Shown here: positions 60,783-64,000 of the stretch, piece after piece
How the letters are laid out: each line of letters starts with the position of its first letter
How positions within the stretch are numbered: the stretch's first letter is position 1
From: Bacteroidales bacterium
GTDB taxonomy: Bacteria; Bacteroidota; Bacteroidia; Bacteroidales; UBA10428
DNA length: 64,000 nucleotides
Assembly: GCA_016938235.1 (NCBI GenBank)
Contig: JAFGVA010000189.1
Span: 1 to 64,000, forward strand
Direction: 5' to 3'
Notes under the pieces: model-generated
What the model was told of the DNA's origin: nothing
Databases searched by the model: none
Seen by the model: only the letters and a program-made list of their open reading frames with translations
Position numbers and translations under genes: made by a program

Positions 60783-61808
60783 TTATAAAACAACTAACTT
60801 TTCATTGATAGTTGTATTCCGGGTATGGATTTTTATAATATACTCGCCCTGTAAAATACCACTTAAATCTATACCGGTTGCCAGAATATTCCTGTTAACT
60901 TTTTTAATTAACTGCCCTTGTATTGAATAGATTTCTATGCTTTCAATTTCGGAATTGTTTTTAATGAACAGGTATTCGTTTGCCGGGTTTGGAAATATAT
61001 AATTATCATCTGCTTTGTAATCATTCGCTTGGGTGTATGCTACACAATTACTTTTATTAGAGAGTTTTAATATTCCAAATGTTCGGGTATCGTACCAGGC
61101 ATTATCTTCAAGTTCATCATCATCTTCGCCGTCAGCATCCCATGTTAATTGACATTCACGAGATCCTTGTTCTCCATCATTGTCATTTACAATAACATCG
61201 AACCCAATGGCATTTTTATTTACATAATTCCACAACTCTTCGGCAAATAGCGCATCGCTTATAAGGCCATGCCATGGAATTATTGCCTCTATTTGCCAAC
61301 TGTTTTCACCTTCAGCAACAACAAAATTGTTTAGGTTTTTACCGTTACAGCCAGTTGTATTAATAAGGGTGTCTAATCCCCTGTTATACCGAATCTGGAA
61401 TGAGAAATAATCGTATTCACCTTTGTTCGAGGCAGTATCGAGATCGAAATAGATTTCAACATTATCATATAACCACCAATCTTCTGTACTGCCATCAAAT
61501 GCACTATTTATGTCATCTTCAACATGAGCAAAGAAATAGAGATTATCAAGGTCCCAGCATAATTTGATATAGGCAGAAAGGTCTTGTTCACCAGTCCAGT
61601 CATCGGTTTCAATAACTGGTTCGCCCAAATCTGTTGCTTCCGACCAAAAGCATTCATCATCAACACCATCGAGAATTACATCTGAAGACCAGTTTCGCGG
61701 TACCTCTTCCCAAATTCTTAAGGGGTCATAATGTTGCGAATACGCTATTTTGCCGATAAATAACGATAAAAATAGTGCCAGATAATATGAGAATGCCTTG
61801 TATTTCAT
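60783..61808 (-). CDS. Secreted CBM9-like protein with T9SS sorting domain
   Basis: A 341-residue exported protein: signal peptide (about 1-24), a CBM9-type sugar-binding domain (about 35-250; VILDGVDDECFWSEATDLGE, LSAYIKLCWDLDNLYFFAHV, DNVEIYFDLD), and a C-terminal type IX sorting domain (about 270-341; IFPNPANEYLFIKNN ... GEYIIKIHTRN). It likely sits on the cell surface and binds a polysaccharide. No catalytic domain is present. It is monocistronic, two bases from the SDR stop on the other strand. The acidic DGEDDDELEDN stretch (about 224-237) is unusual. Confidence 0.85.
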   Translation of the reverse strand: MKYKAFSYYLALFLSLFIGKIAYSQHYDPLRIWEEVPRNWSSDVILDGVDDECFWSEATDLGEPVIETDDWTGEQDLSAYIKLCWDLDNLYFFAHVEDDINSAFDGSTEDWWLYDNVEIYFDLDTASNKGEYDYFSFQIRYNRGLDTLINTTGCNGKNLNNFVVAEGENSWQIEAIIPWHGLISDALFAEELWNYVNKNAIGFDVIVNDNDGEQGSRECQLTWDADGEDDDELEDNAWYDTRTFGILKLSNKSNCVAYTQANDYKADDNYIFPNPANEYLFIKNNSEIESIEIYSIQGQLIKKVNRNILATGIDLSGILQGEYIIKIHTRNTTINEKLVVL

Positions 61809-61982
61809 TTTATGCAGGAGCTGAATGTGACTTTGCTCAATACTAATGATGTTTTTACGGTGTAAAAGGTTGCGTTGGATAAAGGCTTGCTGGTCAAAAT
61901 AAAAGCTATGAAAGCGAATATTTAAATCGTTAGCAAAGTAAGGAAAATTTATGTATAATCAAAGTGTTGAATATCAATGAAA

Positions 61983-62007
61983 AAGGCTGCTCAATTTGAA
62001 CAGCCTT
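61983..62007 (-). terminator. Intrinsic terminator after gpmI
   Basis: On the - strand AAGGCTG pairs with CAGCCTT around TTCAAATTGAG and is followed by TTTC. It lies about 22 bases after the gpmI stop. The rest of the 220 bases to the CBM9 gene is AT-rich without a gene. Confidence 0.8.
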
Positions 62008-62028
62008 AGAGAATGTTAGCGGAATGTC

Positions 62029-63543
62029 TTAAACTAAAACTTTTCCGGTCATATCTTTCGGGATCTCTAAATCCATTATTTTAAGAAGTGTTGGAGCAAC
62101 ATCTGCTAAAATGCCGTTCTTGATTGACTTGTATTTATCTGAAACAAGAACACAAGGCACAGGATTTAATGAGTGTGCTGTATTTGGCGAACCGTCTTCG
62201 TTTAACGCATTGTCGGCATTACCGTGGTCGGCAATTATCATTGCAGTGTACCCGTTGTTTTTTGCAGCATTAACAACATCGCCAACACAACTGTCAACGG
62301 TTTCAACAGCTTTCCAAATTGCTTCGTATATACCGGTATGTCCCACCATATCGCCGTTGGCAAAGTTAAGCGCTACAAAGTCAACTTCTCCTTTGTTTAA
62401 TTCGGCAACAATAGCATCACGAACTTCAGGGGCACTCATTTCGGGTTGTAAATCGTATGTGGCTATTTTTGGCGATTGAATGAGAATACGTTTTTCACCG
62501 GGGAATTCCTGTTCGCGTCCGCCATTCATAAAGAAGGTAACGTGAGCGTATTTTTCAGTTTCGGCAATTCTGATTTGCTTTTTACCGGCTTTCGAAACAA
62601 TTTCGCCAAGGGTATTTTGAACGTTATCTTTTTTGAAAATTACATTGACACCCTTAAAGCTTTCATCATAAGTTGTCATTGTAAGATAATGCAGTGGAAT
62701 GGTTTTCATACCGTGTTCCGGCATATCCTGTTGTGTTAAAACAGTGGTAATCTGGCGTAACCTGTCGGTACGGAAGTTGAAACAAATAACAACATCGCCT
62801 TCCCGAATGGTGCCAACAGGTTTGTTGTCGGCGTCTACCATCACAAGAGGTTTAATAAATTCATCAGTTACACCTTCGGCATATGAATCTTCAATGCTCT
62901 TGATAATGTTGGTTGTTGCTTTTCCTTCGCCTTTTACCATAAGGTCGTATCCGAGTTTAACTCTTTCCCATCTTTTGTCGCGATCCATTGAGTAGTAGCG
63001 ACCAATAAGCGAAGCAATTTTTACATTTGAACCATTAAAGTGATTCACTACTTCCTTCATGAAGCCCAGTCCGCTTTTTGGGTCTGTGTCCCGTCCATCG
63101 GTAAGACAGTGCACAAAAACCTTATCCAGTCCATAATCTGCCGTGATATCACCAAGTTTAAATAAATGATGGCTCATGGCATGAACACCTCCGGAACCTA
63201 TCAGTCCAATAAAATGTACAGCTTTATTGTTTTCTTTAGCGTATTTGTATGCATTAACGAGAGTCTCGTTTGAAGCAATGGTGTTTTCCCTTATTGCTTT
63301 GTTAATTTTTACGAGATCCTGGTAAACAACACGGCCGGCTCCAATATTCAGGTGACCAACTTCAGAGTTACCCATCTGGCCATCCGGTAAACCAACATTT
63401 TCTCCTGAGGTAAGTAATTGTGACGTTGGGTAGTTTGCTTCCAGACTATCCATATTTGGAGTATTTGCCTGTGTTACAATATCACCTTTTCCTTTATTTC
63501 CATTTCCCCATCCATCAAGAATGATTAAAATAGCTTTATTCAT
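62029..63543 (-). CDS. gpmI: 2,3-bisphosphoglycerate-independent phosphoglycerate mutase
   Basis: A 504-residue alkaline-phosphatase-superfamily enzyme that interconverts 3- and 2-phosphoglycerate in glycolysis. Start [13 protein letters not shown] with the first metal Asp, catalytic Ser60 in [31 protein letters not shown] (near 140-155), [34 protein letters not shown] and the final metal block ADHGNADNA. Two Mn2+ ions are expected. Length is typical. Transcribed alone from a -7 element at 63608. Confidence 0.97.
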   Translation of the reverse strand: MNKAILIILDGWGNGNKGKGDIVTQANTPNMDSLEANYPTSQLLTSGENVGLPDGQMGNSEVGHLNIGAGRVVYQDLVKINKAIRENTIASNETLVNAYKYAKENNKAVHFIGLIGSGGVHAMSHHLFKLGDITADYGLDKVFVHCLTDGRDTDPKSGLGFMKEVVNHFNGSNVKIASLIGRYYSMDRDKRWERVKLGYDLMVKGEGKATTNIIKSIEDSYAEGVTDEFIKPLVMVDADNKPVGTIREGDVVICFNFRTDRLRQITTVLTQQDMPEHGMKTIPLHYLTMTTYDESFKGVNVIFKKDNVQNTLGEIVSKAGKKQIRIAETEKYAHVTFFMNGGREQEFPGEKRILIQSPKIATYDLQPEMSAPEVRDAIVAELNKGEVDFVALNFANGDMVGHTGIYEAIWKAVETVDSCVGDVVNAAKNNGYTAMIIADHGNADNALNEDGSPNTAHSLNPVPCVLVSDKYKSIKNGILADVAPTLLKIMDLEIPKDMTGKVLV

Positions 63544-63607
63544 GAAATCTTATTTTTAATTATTTATTATCAAATGAAAAATCGCACTACGGTCTGAAAA
63601 TGAGCCG

Positions 63608-63615
63608 CAAATATA
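63608..63615 (-). promoter_or_regulatory. -7 promoter element for gpmI
   Basis: TATATTTG on the - strand matches TAnnTTTG, 65 bases before the gpmI ATG (63543). At -33 only TTTAGC is seen near the right distance, so the match is partial. Between 63616 and 63957 I see no gene; the 75-codon frame at 63641-63868 (+) has no recognisable feature. Confidence 0.45.
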
Positions 63616-63957
63616 GGTATAAACAATGTAATAACGCTAAATGTTCAGCAAGAAAAGGTCCTGCTGGTTCTATTTCAAAAGAGCGAATCATGCGCAATTT
63701 GTAAGATTCCGTAAGGTATATTATTTATTTCTTAAATCTTTTTGGGTGCAAAGTTTGAATTATCTGATAACAAAATTAGCTTTAAATGCGCAAGCCGTAT
63801 TTAAAAAATCCTCTAACAACAGAAAACATGAATCGATCCTAGCAATAGCAGGTTTCTGTTGGCTTTAATGACATTTTCCACCTTCTAAGCATATTTATAT
63901 TTTTTGTTTATGGGTTTTTATGGCATGTTAATTCCTCGAGTCGAACCAACGATACTT

Positions 63958-63973
63958 TGGCACAGGAAATGCT
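63958..63973 (+). promoter_or_regulatory. Sigma-54-like promoter at the window edge
   Basis: TGGCACA (63958-63964), GGAA, ATGCT (63969-63973). The GG (-24) and GC (-12) pairs are present at exact 12-base spacing; the first T of TTGC is A. It would drive a gene to the right of the window on the + strand, which cannot be seen. Confidence 0.4.
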
Positions 63974-64000
63974 GGACTTTAATCTGGATTAGTCACAAAA

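Noticed and set aside
63641-63868. 75-codon + strand frame after gpmI
   Set aside because: The translation is basic and aromatic-rich with no recognisable domain; it looks like random read-through of AT-rich spacer.
1-64000. CRISPR arrays, prophage or insertion sequences
   Set aside because: No regularly spaced repeats, cas genes, transposase motifs or phage structural genes are seen; pseudogenes and palindromes are the only signs of turnover.

Overview
This AT-rich window is a piece of a Bacteroidota chromosome, most likely from the Marinilabiliales/Prolixibacteraceae side. That placement is inferred from gene families, not from a marker tree. Supporting signs are two proteins with C-terminal type IX secretion (Por) sorting domains, the long three-domain form of IspG, SiaC/DUF1987, DUF4251 and BAPKO_0422-type proteins, a DksA-family protein with the reduced zinc finger usual in this phylum, and promoters with the TTTG-N20-TAnnTTTG form. 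Most of it is ordinary chromosome. I see no transposase, integrase, phage or CRISPR array.

Layout. 1-6 kb: a STAS-like small protein, a 7TM sensor with a C-terminal LuxR-type HTH, and a large secreted FG-GAP repeat protein. 6-7.5 kb: a small ERCC4-type nuclease gene between two decayed genes, an NmrA-like Rossmann remnant and a zinc-ribbon remnant. 7.5-12.7 kb: a lipoprotein, an OmpR/HisKA two-component pair, and a four-gene operon (Ca2+/Na+ exchanger, membrane-anchored ACP-like protein, glycosyltransferase, sphingomyelin-synthase-like PAP2 protein). The same paired CTTTAG element lies upstream of all three transcription units. 12.7-26.5 kb: a co-directional cation-transport block (KtrA/TrkA, two TrkH/KtrB proteins, two cation/proton antiporters, an APC permease fused to regulatory domains). 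At its upstream end are a sigma-54 response regulator, a 41-residue membrane protein, a PAS/HAMP kinase and a kinase-less copy of that kinase's sensor half.

26.7-46 kb: a CAT-anticodon tRNA with a degenerate partial copy beside it, an MTAP-type phosphorylase, a HAD phosphatase, several envelope proteins, a SiaC-like protein, a cytidylate-kinase-like protein, an orphan adaptor/TolC efflux pair, two receiver-only regulators, ispG, a ROK glucokinase, and the lspA-dksA-ileS operon. Between ileS and the next genes a sigma-54-like promoter and a terminator outline a possible ~67-nt small RNA. 46-54 kb: two overlapping SiaC-like genes, then a TetR-controlled RND efflux operon. 54-64 kb: a TonB-dependent receptor, a Reg_prop/Y_Y_Y transmembrane HTH regulator, a divergent SDR, a CBM9 secreted protein, gpmI, and a sigma-54-like site at the window edge.

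The strongest candidates for something not yet described are the three-promoter CTTTAG regulon with its membrane-lipid/calcium operon, the cation island with its twin sensors, and the candidate sigma-54 small RNA. All functional statements come from reading sequence by eye, without database searches.
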